A model generated the notes under the pieces. The model made no database searches, had not been told where the DNA came from, and worked only from the letters and a program-made list of their open reading frames with translations. Positions 8,706 to 18,144 of a DNA stretch of 63,815 nt are shown piece after piece (positions within the stretch are counted from its first letter, which is position 1; every line of letters starts with the position of its first letter). Made by a program: the position numbers and the translations under genes. Origin of the DNA: Terriglobia bacterium (GTDB lineage: Bacteria; Acidobacteriota; Terriglobia; UBA7540); the NCBI GenBank assembly GCA_035712365.1, contig DASTAW010000030.1:1-63815 (forward strand), written 5' to 3'.

Positions 8706-10694
8706 ATGCTTCAATTCCACGGCTTCAAAATGGCAGGTGAAAGGAACCAGATGCTCCCCAATCACACTTTACGCTCCCTTTGGCCTCGGGCACGGCGGAT
8801 GGTTTACTCGCTCGGAATTGTCGTGGCGGGGGCCGTGTTGGTTATTGTGCCAGCTTCGCAAATGCTCAGGTCCAGCCAAGAAGGTTCCGTGCAGGATTGG
8901 AGATGGGTTGGGGGTGATGCGGGAGGGATGAAATACTCGCCGCTGACGAAGATTAACAAGAAGAATGTAGGAGAACTGAAGGTCGCCTGGATTTACGACA
9001 CAAAAGACTTCAGTGACGGCACCGTCTATCCCACGCGATCGGGCTTTGAAGCGACTCCATTGGTTGTCAACGGCGCCATGTACATTACAACGCCATTCTG
9101 CCGTCTGATTGCTCTCGACCCAGAGACTGGAAGAAAACTGTGGGATTTCGATTCGCAGATCGACAAGACAATGCGAGTCAATCTCTTTGTGAACCGAGGC
9201 GCGGCTTATTGGAGCGACGGGAACAGGAAGAGGATCTTTCTTGCCGACTTGCAGGGGCGACTTTTCGCACTGGACGCGCTCAGCGGGAAGCTGGCGGCGG
9301 AATTTGGTGACAAAGGAGTATTAAACCTGAGGCAAGGAATGGCAGACAAATTTCCCAGGAGGGCATACGGTCTGACCTCGCCGGTCGCGGTTTGCAGAAA
9401 CGTAGCGATTGCCGGAAGCTGGGTTAGTGATAGCGAGCCGCGAGGTCCAAATGGCGACGTGCGGGGGTTCGATGCTCGCACCGGGAGGCTTCTATGGCGC
9501 TTTCACACCGTGCCACAACCCGGCGAACAAGGCAACGATACCTGGGGAGGTGAATCCTGGAGGGGCAGAGGTGGCACAAACGTCTGGTCAACCATGAGCG
9601 TCGACGAAAACGAGGGGCTGGTGTTTCTCCCTTTGACGTCTCCTTCGGGCGACTTATATGGCGGTGATCGGAAAGGTAAAAACCTGTTTGGTGACAGCTT
9701 GGCCGCCTTGGATTGCCAGACGGGAAAGATGCGGTGGCAGTTCCAGACCATTCATCACGATCTCTGGGATTACGATTTGCCGGCGCAGCCCACCCTGGTG
9801 ACAGTTCGACGAAATGGCCGTGAGGTCCCGGCGGTTGCACAGGTGACCAAAACAGGGTTCGTGTTCCTGTTCAATCGGTTAACGGGTGAGCCGTTGTTCA
9901 AAGTGGAGGAGCGGCCGGTACCGAAGAGTCAAATTCCCGGCGAAGCCAGTTGGCCAACCCAGCCGTTCCCAGTTGCCCCGCCGCCCTATGCCCGGCAGTC
10001 GATGACTCGTGATGAGATTACGAGCGTGACGCCGGAATCGCGGAGGGAATGTCTGGCAATGCTAAAGGGCGCGATTGTGGATGGGCCCATGTTCCGTCCT
10101 ATCGGCGAGAAGCCAACGGTCTTGTTTCCTGGGTTGAATGGAGGAACCGATTGGGGCGGCGCCTCGGTTGATCCCGCAACCGATGTGCTATACGTCAACT
10201 CCATGGATGTTGGCGGCCTTTTCCAGATTGTCAAACGGCCACCGGGATCCACGGTTCCATACCGAGCCCGTTCGGTCAAATACGAGTTCTTCTGGGATGC
10301 CAATGCCTATCCATGCCAGAAACCGCCCTGGGGATCGCTAACGGCGATTGACCTGAACACGGGTAAATTTCGCTGGCGCGTGACCTTGGGAGAATTTGAC
10401 GGACTGAAGGCTCGCGGGATTCCCCAAACGGGGACACCCAACATTGGCGGTTCCATCGTGACCGCGGGCGGTATCGTTTTTATTGGCGCGACCAACGATC
10501 GCCGTTTCCGGGCATTCGATAAAGACACAGGGAAGCTCTTGTGGGAGGCGAAACTGCCCGCCAGCGGAATGGCCACGCCGATGACGTTCATCGGCGAAAA
10601 AACCGGAAAACAATTTGTTGTGATCGCTGCAGGAGGAGGCAACAAATACGATAAAAAGTTCACGGGCAAGCTGGTGGCCTTTTCGTTGCCTTAA
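8706..10694 (+). CDS. PQQ-dependent dehydrogenase (membrane glucose-dehydrogenase-like quinoprotein)
   Basis: This is a 662-aa protein with an N-terminal membrane anchor or signal (hydrophobic YSLGIVVAGAVLVIVPAS) followed by an eight-blade quinoprotein propeller. Typical family segments are WVGGDAGGMKYSPL, ALDPETGRKLWDFD, the GGTNVWSTMSVDE block, TIHHDLWDYDLPAQP, TKTGFVFLFNRLTGEP, GGTDWGGASVDP and a closing GGNKYDKKF. These proteins oxidise sugars or alcohols in the periplasm and pass electrons to quinone or cytochrome. A five-haem cytochrome gene follows after 32 bases and is a likely electron partner (inference). A start at ATG 8751 with GAAAGGA upstream is equally plausible. Confidence 0.92.
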   Translation: MLQFHGFKMAGERNQMLPNHTLRSLWPRARRMVYSLGIVVAGAVLVIVPASQMLRSSQEGSVQDWRWVGGDAGGMKYSPLTKINKKNVGELKVAWIYDTKDFSDGTVYPTRSGFEATPLVVNGAMYITTPFCRLIALDPETGRKLWDFDSQIDKTMRVNLFVNRGAAYWSDGNRKRIFLADLQGRLFALDALSGKLAAEFGDKGVLNLRQGMADKFPRRAYGLTSPVAVCRNVAIAGSWVSDSEPRGPNGDVRGFDARTGRLLWRFHTVPQPGEQGNDTWGGESWRGRGGTNVWSTMSVDENEGLVFLPLTSPSGDLYGGDRKGKNLFGDSLAALDCQTGKMRWQFQTIHHDLWDYDLPAQPTLVTVRRNGREVPAVAQVTKTGFVFLFNRLTGEPLFKVEERPVPKSQIPGEASWPTQPFPVAPPPYARQSMTRDEITSVTPESRRECLAMLKGAIVDGPMFRPIGEKPTVLFPGLNGGTDWGGASVDPATDVLYVNSMDVGGLFQIVKRPPGSTVPYRARSVKYEFFWDANAYPCQKPPWGSLTAIDLNTGKFRWRVTLGEFDGLKARGIPQTGTPNIGGSIVTAGGIVFIGATNDRRFRAFDKDTGKLLWEAKLPASGMATPMTFIGEKTGKQFVVIAAGGGNKYDKKFTGKLVAFSLP

Positions 10695-10726
10695 GTTAGT
10701 CGGCGTTGGAACCAACTCCAAATTGG

Positions 10727-11263
10727 ATGAGGAAGGCTGACTTGACAAAGGCTGGATTGGGAATTGTTGTACTGGCTCTCGGCTTATCCGCTCCAGCAGG
10801 CAGGCCGAACAGCGATATGAAGGCGCAGCCGGAGAAGCCCGCCGTCGCTGTCCAACCACAACCCATATCTTTCAGCCATAAAAAACACGCATTCATTTTA
10901 TGTTCCAATTGTCACAGTGGGGCAACCCAAAGGGAACAGGCTGGTTTTCCAGACACTGCCCTTTGCATGATGTGCCATGCGACGATCAAGACTGAGTCGA
11001 AACAGATCCAGGCCTTAAGCGAATATTACCCGGGCGGGAGAAAAGTGAAATGGGTCCGGATCTACACACTTCCGGATTTCGTGTTTTTCAGTCACGCGAC
11101 TCACCACCAGGCAGGGATAACGTGCGTAGATTGCCATGGGCCTGTGAGCACACGTGATGTGCTGGCTAAGGAGAAATCAGTGGACATGGTCACCTGTATG
11201 AAGTGCCATGTGGCGAAGAAGGCCTCAACCGACTGCGCCTTGTGCCACGTGCTTGGACACTAG
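10727..11263 (+). CDS. Periplasmic multihaem c-type cytochrome (five CXXCH, cytochrome c3/c7-like)
   Basis: This is a 178-aa protein with an N-terminal signal or anchor and five haem-binding motifs: CSNCH (59-63), CMMCH (80-84), CVDCH (133-137), CMKCH (157-161) and CALCH (170-174). Extra His residues (FSHKKHA, FSHATHH) are suited to bis-His ligation, as in the class III cytochrome c fold. It lies directly after the PQQ dehydrogenase and so probably takes electrons from it. The ATG at 10727 is used; an in-frame TTG at 10706 is less likely. The TAG stop at 11261-11263 is part of the terminal CTAG of a MITE-like element, so the insertion may have set the protein's end. Confidence 0.9.
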   Translation: MRKADLTKAGLGIVVLALGLSAPAGRPNSDMKAQPEKPAVAVQPQPISFSHKKHAFILCSNCHSGATQREQAGFPDTALCMMCHATIKTESKQIQALSEYYPGGRKVKWVRIYTLPDFVFFSHATHHQAGITCVDCHGPVSTRDVLAKEKSVDMVTCMKCHVAKKASTDCALCHVLGH

Positions 11264-11458
11264 AAGTCATTTCAAAACCCCATGGAACCTATTGAAATGC
11301 TTGACCAGACGCGAGCAATTCCAAACTAGGGAGTAGACGTTCGGATTAAGTCTTTTATTTTCAGTACAGGCATGCCTCGTGGCTCCTCCAAATTGGGAAT
11401 GGTCATGCCAACTAACCTCAGTTCAATGGACTTCAGGGGGTTTTGAAATGACTTCTAG
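11260..11458. mobile_element. 199-bp MITE-like element with 22-bp perfect terminal inverted repeats
   Basis: Positions 11260-11281 and 11437-11458 are exact reverse complements over 22 bases (outer end CTAGAAGTCATTTC, inner end AAAACCCC). Weaker complementarity continues inward for about 15 more bases. The inside (about 155 bases) has no open frame. The outermost CTAG could be a four-base target duplication, as made by some IS5-type transposases, with the real repeat starting at AAGTCATTT. The lack of a transposase and the size suggest a non-autonomous element. Confidence 0.75.
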
Positions 11459-11510
11459 GAAACCAGGTAGTGTTGAGTTTGGATCCAAACTGCAGCTCAC
11501 AAAGGCAGGC

Positions 11511-12551
11511 TCAGTACGGCTCTCTGTTCGAAGCAGTTGATTTCAGTTTCTGGAAACTCCGGAGCGACGCCTCGGCTTTGTCTTTTTCACCGAGCCGCTG
11601 ATAAACCTGGCCTAGAACATAATAGGGGTCCGCGTAAGACGGATTGGATTGAACAGCTTCTTGCAGTTCTTTGAGGGACTCCTCGTACTTGCCCTGCCTC
11701 TCTAAAATTAGGCCAAGCTGGAAGTGGGCGTTGGGAAACTTTGGATCAATCCGAAGGGCCTTCACGATGGATTTCCGGGCGTCGTCCAGACGATCCAGCC
11801 TGACCAGCAACGCTCCCAAATTCAAAGGTGGCCAAGGCGAGGGTGATGGGCTCTTCTCATCGAGCCTTATTGCGCTTTGGTAGGCGCCGATGGCTTTGTC
11901 GTATTGTCCCAGACCTTCATAGCACAAACCCAGGTTTCCATAGGCCTTGGTGAAAGACGAGTCAAGCTGAATTGCCCGGAGCGCCTCATCCACCGCCTGG
12001 TTGAAGCGCATGGCGTCGTAATCCAGGCGCGAGAGCCAATAAGGGTAGAGTGCATTATGAGGGTCCGATCGAGCCATCGCTTCCAACTCTGGGCGCGCCC
12101 AGTCAGGATGGCCCAGTATGATGTACGCCATCGAAAGGGTGTATCGGCTCGGTGGATCAAGCGGCGTGATTGCCTCTGCTTTCTTGTATGCAATGGCGCT
12201 GTTTAGGTACTTGCCGTCCAGAAAAAAGACACCGCCGAGTATTCTGAGCGTCTCAGAAGAATGAGGGGAACGGTCGATTTCAGCAAGCAGCAGTTCTTCC
12301 GCATGGGAATACTTGTGCGCTCGAATGGCCTTAATAATTTCCTCCTGTTGCTGCGAAGCGAGGGTTGTTTTGGAGAGTTCCGCGGTCAGCCCTTCAGGGG
12401 AATGGCGGCTTTCTCTCTGGGCATGAAGAATACCGCAATTAGCCAGGATTACTATCAATAAGAGCATTCCAATACGGCTGCCGCGCACGACCGTGGTGGC
12501 GACGCCGCTTTCAAGATAAGAACTGCATCTGGTTCTTTCTGTTTTTGCCAT
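11511..12551 (-). CDS. Exported tetratricopeptide-repeat protein
   Basis: This is a 346-aa protein with a late N-terminal hydrophobic signal (GMLLLIVILANCGILHAQ, residues 28-45) and then about seven TPR units across residues 70-335. Examples are LRILGGVFFLDGKYLNSAIA, AYGNLGLCYEGLGQYDKAIG, AHFQLGLILERQGKYEESLK and PYYVLGQVYQRLGEKDKAEA. TPR proteins act as scaffolds for protein-protein contacts, and no enzymatic domain is seen. It is the last gene of a - strand series (lacI, TPR, TPR). A start at the internal Met just before the signal (position 12467) is possible. Confidence 0.85.
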   Translation of the reverse strand: MAKTERTRCSSYLESGVATTVVRGSRIGMLLLIVILANCGILHAQRESRHSPEGLTAELSKTTLASQQQEEIIKAIRAHKYSHAEELLLAEIDRSPHSSETLRILGGVFFLDGKYLNSAIAYKKAEAITPLDPPSRYTLSMAYIILGHPDWARPELEAMARSDPHNALYPYWLSRLDYDAMRFNQAVDEALRAIQLDSSFTKAYGNLGLCYEGLGQYDKAIGAYQSAIRLDEKSPSPSPWPPLNLGALLVRLDRLDDARKSIVKALRIDPKFPNAHFQLGLILERQGKYEESLKELQEAVQSNPSYADPYYVLGQVYQRLGEKDKAEASLRSFQKLKSTASNREPY

Positions 12552-12653
12552 ATCTCTTCACATCTGAACTTTATAACCCCGGTTCCATCCGTCGCGCAGC
12601 GTTCCATTAAAGCTTGTGCATTGGGTAGATCCTCAGCACAGCACGCATGTGAT

Positions 12654-14255
12654 TTACCGTACAACTTCGACAGTGCGCAAGAACATCTTGGCCGTGATAT
12701 CTCGTTTGTTCTTGATGGTTGCAAATTTCTGCTCTTGCTCTTGCGCTCTCGGGTCGTGTCTTCTTTGGTAAAGGATCATAAGATTTAAATTGGCCAGATA
12801 ATTGTCAGGGTCCCGCGCCAAAGCCGCGTGAAATGCATTCTCTGCCTGAAGATATTGCTTTTGATTCATACGAACCAGTCCCAGCTGCGTATAGGCCTCT
12901 GGATATTCTGGTTGTTCCTTTAGCGCCAACTCGAGCTCTTTTGATGCGGTGTCGAAGTCTCCCTGCAAATTCGCGATTCGCCCGAGAAAATAGCGTGCTC
13001 CGGCACGCGTTTGAGGAAACTCTTCGATAGATTTGAATTCTCTGGATGCCGAAACTAGGTCATGGCTTAAGAAGTAGGCGGCGCCCAGACCGAACCTCCC
13101 GCGCGGGTCATTGGGCCGCAGTTTGCAGAACTTCTCGAAATACGGGATTGCCTCGCGGGTGTCCTGGCGGTCCAGTATCACCGCGCCGAGCGCATAGTTG
13201 TAATACGGATCATCCGGTTTGAGCGACACGGCCCGTTTTAATGAGGTATAGGCCTCCTGACTCAGGTTTTCCTGAACACAAACCATGCCAAATAAGTAAT
13301 GGACGGAACTATTTCCAGGTTCGAGATCACGGGCTCGTGCCAGAAATCCCAGCGCTGAAATATAGTCCTTCTGCTGGTCGGCGATTCTGCCCAGCTCGAG
13401 AAGCACATAGGTCGGGCGCGCCTCGCGCACAGCGACCTCTTCGAGAGTCCTGCGCGCCTCCGGTAAGCGTCCCTGCCTGGCGTACAGCTTGCCGAGTCTC
13501 TGGAGTGCAGCGGAAGATGCCAGTCCTCTAGCGGCAAGCCCACTGAGGAGCTGTGCTTCCAGGACTTCCTGGTGACGAGCCTCGAGGACCGCGAGAACAG
13601 GAGCAATGTCCGCTTCGGTGAGGTCGGAAGCCGTCATCAGTTCTGTAGAAGTGGCTTCTGCCTGTTTATCATTGCCAATTCCGGCGTAGTCGGCCACGGA
13701 CAGCGCGAGCGCACGCTTTTGTTTTCGAATGGCACCCGGCAATCGGTCAATATGTCGCAGCGAATCCTGAAACCGGCCGTGACCCTCAAGCAACAGGGCC
13801 AATTGAAAGTTAGCTTCGGCGTTGCTCGGCTCAATTTTTAGCAAACTCTCGTAGGTGGCTACAGATTTCTCCCAGACCTCAGGATCCGTTGATAATTGCT
13901 CCTGGTAAAGATGTCCCAAATTAAGGTACCCACTTAAAAACTTCGGATCGAGTTCAATGGATTTCCTGAAATCCAATTCCGCAGCTGAGAAATGTTTCTG
14001 CTGCGCTTCGATGATCCCAAGAAGAGTCCGGAAACCCGCTACTGTAGGATACGTCTTAATGCATTCATCCAACTGAGCGCGCGCTTCTGCCAGATTTCCT
14101 TGTTGAACGAGCATCCAAATCTTCTGGAGTAGCGGGCCCGGTTGCTGATCTGCTCCACCCGGCGAAGCGTTAAGGAAACAGCTCGCTAACAGCATTGAAA
14201 GAATCAGCAAGCCGTGGAGGAGTTCCTTCCATGGCATTTTGTGATCCCGGGTCAT
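12654..14255 (-). CDS. TPR-repeat lipoprotein
   Basis: This protein is about 533 aa from ATG 14255. The frame is open from 14315, but the later start puts a lipoprotein-type signal at the N-terminus (hydrophobic LLILSMLLASC, lipobox LASC). Roughly a dozen TPR units fill the rest, for example AGFRTLLGIIEAQQKHFSAA, FLSGYLNLGHLYQEQ, SSVHYLFGMVCVQENLSQEA and EAYTQLGLVRMNQKQYLQAE. It is probably a periplasmic-side scaffold anchored to a membrane. It lies between lacI and the second TPR gene on the same strand, so it may belong to the same regulated unit. The substrate or partner is unknown. Confidence 0.85.
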   Translation of the reverse strand: MTRDHKMPWKELLHGLLILSMLLASCFLNASPGGADQQPGPLLQKIWMLVQQGNLAEARAQLDECIKTYPTVAGFRTLLGIIEAQQKHFSAAELDFRKSIELDPKFLSGYLNLGHLYQEQLSTDPEVWEKSVATYESLLKIEPSNAEANFQLALLLEGHGRFQDSLRHIDRLPGAIRKQKRALALSVADYAGIGNDKQAEATSTELMTASDLTEADIAPVLAVLEARHQEVLEAQLLSGLAARGLASSAALQRLGKLYARQGRLPEARRTLEEVAVREARPTYVLLELGRIADQQKDYISALGFLARARDLEPGNSSVHYLFGMVCVQENLSQEAYTSLKRAVSLKPDDPYYNYALGAVILDRQDTREAIPYFEKFCKLRPNDPRGRFGLGAAYFLSHDLVSASREFKSIEEFPQTRAGARYFLGRIANLQGDFDTASKELELALKEQPEYPEAYTQLGLVRMNQKQYLQAENAFHAALARDPDNYLANLNLMILYQRRHDPRAQEQEQKFATIKNKRDITAKMFLRTVEVVR

Positions 14256-14532
14256 GCCGTCTTCCATGGCCGCCATATCTGATGGGATATCATCTGTACA
14301 AATCATTTCGTTCATTCAGTCTGATCTCAGAAAGCCAATTGCGACTCCCAATCGGAATTCTCTCTCAGGCCGTGCTGGACTTCTTTTCAAAAACATAATG
14401 GGCAAGCCCCCGGCCTAAACCGGAGATGCGGGCACGCGAGCGGCGAGGGAGGGAATGATGATCTACTTCCGTTCAGGAGCCAGACTGTGCAATCGGCAAA
14501 AGTAACATGCGCTTATTCTCGAGTGAGGCTCC

Positions 14533-15588
14533 CTAGCGGTCGAACGTATTTTGTGTGACTTCCATAGTCTTCGACCGCAGAAATCCCATGGTCGACTCTC
14601 GCACCTTGAGCTGGGTCGGTAGCCGAATGGCGACAGGCGATTCAGAGGCCCCTTTAGTCTCGATCCTTTGTATCAAAAGTTCTGCCCCAGCATAGCCAAT
14701 GGAGAAAGCTGGTTGGGCGACGGCTGTGAGATGTGGGTGAAAAACCTCAGTCAAAGGCAGATCATCAAAGGTCGCGATGGCAATGTCCTTCGGGCATTGG
14801 AGTTCTAATTCTTCAATGGCTCTCAATGTGCCAATTGCCATCAGGCTGTTTGAAGTGAACAATGCCGACGGGCGATCAGTCTGGAGAAGCAGTTTCCTGC
14901 CCAGCTGATAACCTGTTTGCTCTCGGAAGTTGCCTTCGCAGATTAGCTCTTGTTCGATTTTGATCCCCGCATCTTCAAGAGCATTCTTGTACCCTTGAAG
15001 GCGCTGACGGGCTGTTTCTAGAAACAAGGAGCCGGTAATGATTCCAATTCTGCGATGTCCTCGGGCGATAAGGTGCCTGATGCATTCCTGTGTTCCCGCA
15101 ACGTTGTCCACCGTGACTGAGTCCACCTTCATCCCGGGCGGCAAGCGATCCAGGCACACTACGGGTAATCCTGAACCAATAGTATCTGCGATATGCTCGG
15201 GACGTTCGTCACTTGGAGCAACAACAAGAAGAACTCCGTCCACGCGTCGTGACCGGAGAACCGAGAGGACTTTTTTCTCTCGTTCGAAATGATCGTCAGT
15301 GTTGAAGGTCAAAAGAAGATAGTTCCGCTTTAGAGCAGCATCTTCCGCCCCCCGCACCATCTGTGAAAAGAAGGGATTGGTGATGTCTGAGACGATCATT
15401 CCGAGCATTTTTGTAGCCTTGAGTTTCAGGCTTCGGGCTACGTGATTCGGGTGGTACTCCAATTCCCTTATGGCTGTTGTAACACGCACTCGAACCGATT
15501 CACTGACTCGGGCGGTTCGATTCAGCACGTTGGAAACCGTGCCCACGGATACATTGGCTCTTCTAGCGACTTCTTTGAGTGTAGCCAT
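14533..15588 (-). CDS. LacI/GalR-family transcriptional regulator
   Basis: This is a 351-aa protein. The N-terminal helix-turn-helix with hinge helix is clear (TLKEVARRANVSVGTVSNVL, residues 3-22, then YHPNHVARSLK). It is followed by a periplasmic-binding-protein-like effector domain (LGMIVSDITNPFF, RRVDGVLLV, GHRRIGIITG, IATFDDLPL). The family represses or activates carbohydrate genes and releases DNA on binding a sugar or sugar phosphate. The 12-base site TGAAACGATTCA occurs 59 bases before its start, again at 16029 before the divergent gene, and before the receptor at 2086, which points to a local regulon with autoregulation (inference). The effector is unknown. Confidence 0.96.
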   Translation of the reverse strand: MATLKEVARRANVSVGTVSNVLNRTARVSESVRVRVTTAIRELEYHPNHVARSLKLKATKMLGMIVSDITNPFFSQMVRGAEDAALKRNYLLLTFNTDDHFEREKKVLSVLRSRRVDGVLLVVAPSDERPEHIADTIGSGLPVVCLDRLPPGMKVDSVTVDNVAGTQECIRHLIARGHRRIGIITGSLFLETARQRLQGYKNALEDAGIKIEQELICEGNFREQTGYQLGRKLLLQTDRPSALFTSNSLMAIGTLRAIEELELQCPKDIAIATFDDLPLTEVFHPHLTAVAQPAFSIGYAGAELLIQRIETKGASESPVAIRLPTQLKVRESTMGFLRSKTMEVTQNTFDR

Positions 15589-15646
15589 TGTTCATGCGCT
15601 TGCGCTCTATGAGTCTCTTTAATTGGTGGATTTCATCCAGTAGATC

Positions 15647-15658
15647 TGAAACGATTCA
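15647..15658 (-). promoter_or_regulatory. LacI/GalR-type operator, copy 2, upstream of lacI
   Basis: An exact TGAAACGATTCA on the + strand, 59 bases upstream of the lacI start codon on the - strand. Likely used for autoregulation. Confidence 0.65.
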
Positions 15659-15988
15659 CTGCCCTTTCCCGCGGCAGCAGTTGGCTCCTGTTAACATACC
15701 CGAAAACACCAAGCCGTGCAATGATTCGGTTCATTCGACCGGATTCCCTTCGAGGTCTGTAACAAACCAGCTTACTACAACAGGCGTTGAATGGTTGATG
15801 ATTTCTCTCCGCCGGCCGGCGGCACTTGGCCAGCAAAACAGACTTCTATACCCAAAATCATATCGTCAGATTCCGCGGGGTAGCCTGGAGGTCTTTACTG
15901 TTCCGATAGCCCAGCCGCCTGACGGGCAAAATCGTTTGAAGTAGGCTAGCTGATAAAAATGGTTTATGAAGGTGAAAAAGAATATTTA

Positions 15989-16018
15989 TTGGACAGTCCG
16001 CCTGCTGAGAATTAGCAT
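15989..16018 (+). promoter_or_regulatory. Predicted promoter of the ADP-ribosylglycohydrolase-like gene
   Basis: TTGGAC (15989-15994), an 18-base spacer and TAGCAT (16013-16018, four of six consensus bases). The operator starts 10 bases after the -10, the same geometry as at the receptor promoter. Confidence 0.4.
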
Positions 16019-16028
16019 CGGGCCAGTT

Positions 16029-16040
16029 TGAAACGATTCA
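16029..16040 (+). promoter_or_regulatory. LacI/GalR-type operator, copy 3
   Basis: An exact TGAAACGATTCA placed just downstream of the predicted -10 for the gene at 16289, as expected for repression. Confidence 0.65.
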
Positions 16041-16288
16041 TCTTGGGTTGGGCTCCTGGCAGCTATTAGCCTTATCGCTCCGCAGCTGTGGGTCGTTCTT
16101 GCGGGAGGACTTCGGCGGGATTACGCCGGGCAAGAACGCGATCATAACCTTTACTTCAGCGCGGACTCGCCGGGCGGACCCATTCGGGCTACCACTCGGG
16201 GGAAGAATCTCCGACACCCATTTCCATTATTATGGTTTGGGCGATTCTTTTCACGTCTCGACCACTTCAGATCGCGGAGGGTTTAACG

Positions 16289-17950
16289 ATGAACCGGCGC
16301 GCCTTCATGAATTATCTCAGGGCTGGTGGGATTGGATCGCTGAGCACGGTTGCTGGTGCGCCGGATCTCTTCGGCGCACAGTCCACGCACCCCGTGAACA
16401 CGCCACGCGCGAGGCTTGCGATACCACCCGATGATAGCAAGCCCGAATTCCGCCGCATCTCACTGGCTGATTACAACGATCATGTGTACGGTGCCTGGTT
16501 GGGCAAGATCGTGGGAGCTTTTTTCGGCATGCCGTTCGAGGGGAAGCCCGAAAATGTGGACCCAAGTCTCGACCGGTTCCTGAAGGACTATACATATGCT
16601 CCGATTGATGATGATTTTTATTATGAGATGGTGGCGATCTATGGATTCGAACGCTATGGAATCCATATGACGATTGAGCAGTTGGGGGAGATGTGGAAGG
16701 AGTACAAGGCGGGGGCGTGGGGATCAAGCGAACAGGCTCGGCTTGCCTTAGACAAAGGGATCAAGCCACCAAAGACGGGAGAACCCCGTTACAACAAGTG
16801 GTTCCACACAATCGGACCGCAGTTTTCATCCGGGACTTATGGCATGCTGGCTGCCGGCATGGTAAATCTGGCAGGCAAGGTGGCCCGATATTATTCCCAC
16901 ATCAATGGCTACGCTGAAGGATGCGATGGCGCGGTCTTTGTGGCGGCCTGTACAAGTGAGGCATTTTTTGAGACCGATGCGGAAAAGCTCGTACGCCAGG
17001 CCGCGCAGATCATCTCTCCCGAATCAAATTACCGCAAGGCCCTCGACCAGGTGCTGGCAGGTTACGCTCGGGGCGAAACCTGGCGCAAAATAGCCGTTGA
17101 GATTGAAAACCGCTGGCGCCCGGAATATCCGCAATTTAACAACGCCGTTGCCAATGGGGCACTGTGCGCGCTGGCCCTGCTTTATGGCAGAGGGGACTGG
17201 CTGAACTCCATCAATATAATTTCGGCTGCGGATGACTATACCGACGCCGACTGCAATAGCGATGTTGTAAGCTCGATTGTTGGGGCCATGCACGGATCGA
17301 AGGCGATTCCTGAGGGCCTCGTGAGAACTCTGAACAACCGGATCTACGGAACCGGGATGGGGCCGCTTAGGTTTGGCAGGGTGATTGATGAACGCATTTC
17401 TGACTTCGCCGCCAGAATTGGGGCCCTCGGGCGGACGTTGCTCGTGGCAAATGGAGCTCGAAGAGAAAACGACTACATGCTGGTTCCTCGGCACTCCGTA
17501 CAGCGGCAACCTCTCGAATGGTTCGACATCAACGATTATGGTCAGCTATGGAACAGCGATTGGCGGCTGGCGCATGCCTCACGCGGAGGAGCCGGTGCGA
17601 CCTATCTCGCGTGGGAGACGAACACGTTGGTAACCTTCCCGCGAGACACGCGGCCCTGCCGGTTGGAACGTGAAGTCCGCATACCAGCCGGATCTGCAAA
17701 ACTGGATTTGAAAGTAGGATCAGTGTCGGGTCAGCCTTGGCGCTTGCAGGTCCTCGTCAACAACGATTCCGTAATGGCACAGGATATCGAGTCGGATTCC
17801 GCGAGCAAGGAGCCCCAATACCGCACCCTGGAAATCGACCTCCATAAATACGCCGGGCAAAGGGTCACGATTCGACTCTATCACTGGCTTCTCGATGACC
17901 GGCCAGCAGGGTCCGCCTATTGGAACAGCGCAGAAGTTCGCCCCAGTTAG
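16289..17950 (+). CDS. Tat-exported ADP-ribosylglycohydrolase-family protein with C-terminal beta-sandwich
   Basis: This is a 553-aa protein. The ATG at 16289 is chosen because GGAGGG lies seven bases upstream and the protein then begins with a twin-arginine signal (NRRAFM, hydrophobic region, cleavage near GAQ-S). Residues of about 60-400 look like the ADP-ribosylglycohydrolase/DraG fold. They include YGAWLGKIVGAFFGMP near the start, an IDDDFYY acidic pair, and DDYTDADCNSDVVSSIVGA near the end, corresponding to the family's metal-binding Asp clusters. About 130 C-terminal residues resemble a carbohydrate-binding or jelly-roll module. Exported members are common in sugar-degradation loci and probably act on a glycoside, not on ADP-ribosylated protein (inference). 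The upstream operator ties it to the LacI regulator. Confidence 0.85.
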   Translation: MNRRAFMNYLRAGGIGSLSTVAGAPDLFGAQSTHPVNTPRARLAIPPDDSKPEFRRISLADYNDHVYGAWLGKIVGAFFGMPFEGKPENVDPSLDRFLKDYTYAPIDDDFYYEMVAIYGFERYGIHMTIEQLGEMWKEYKAGAWGSSEQARLALDKGIKPPKTGEPRYNKWFHTIGPQFSSGTYGMLAAGMVNLAGKVARYYSHINGYAEGCDGAVFVAACTSEAFFETDAEKLVRQAAQIISPESNYRKALDQVLAGYARGETWRKIAVEIENRWRPEYPQFNNAVANGALCALALLYGRGDWLNSINIISAADDYTDADCNSDVVSSIVGAMHGSKAIPEGLVRTLNNRIYGTGMGPLRFGRVIDERISDFAARIGALGRTLLVANGARRENDYMLVPRHSVQRQPLEWFDINDYGQLWNSDWRLAHASRGGAGATYLAWETNTLVTFPRDTRPCRLEREVRIPAGSAKLDLKVGSVSGQPWRLQVLVNNDSVMAQDIESDSASKEPQYRTLEIDLHKYAGQRVTIRLYHWLLDDRPAGSAYWNSAEVRPS

Positions 17951-18050
17951 GACAAGCTTGACTCTTCTGCGCCTGCACCAGCTTTTCCAACTTTCCGTCT
18001 TGTCCGTACGCCTCGACGGCTTCGAAGGTCTGGCCTTTCAGTCGGCTTGC

Positions 18051-18144
18051 TGGCGGAGAGGGTGGGATTCGAACCCACGTGCCCGCTTTTGGCAGGCAAG
18101 ACGCTTTCGAGGCGCCCCCGTTATGACCACTTCGGTACCTCTCC
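18051..18144 (-). tRNA. tRNA-Ser, anticodon CGA
   Basis: On the - strand a complete class II tRNA folds. The acceptor GGAGAGG pairs with CCTCTCC, followed by discriminator G and an encoded CCA. The anticodon stem GGCGC/GCGTC encloses the loop CTCGAAA (anticodon CGA, reads UCG). A long variable arm and the T-loop GGTTCGAATCC follow. The length with CCA is 94 nt. Confidence 0.95.

Larger units (their letters stand above)
15589..16288. other. 700-bp divergent intergenic region between lacI and the ADP-ribosylglycohydrolase-like gene
   Basis: It holds two exact copies of the LacI-type operator (15647 and 16029) and a weaker 9/12 match around 15928-15939. A predicted promoter faces right. Open frames inside (for example 15588-15944) lack ribosome sites and family features, so I treat the region as regulatory. 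Confidence 0.55.

Noticed and set aside
15928..15939. Possible fifth operator between copies 2 and 3
   Set aside because: Matches nine of twelve bases and lacks the symmetric ends; kept only as a note.
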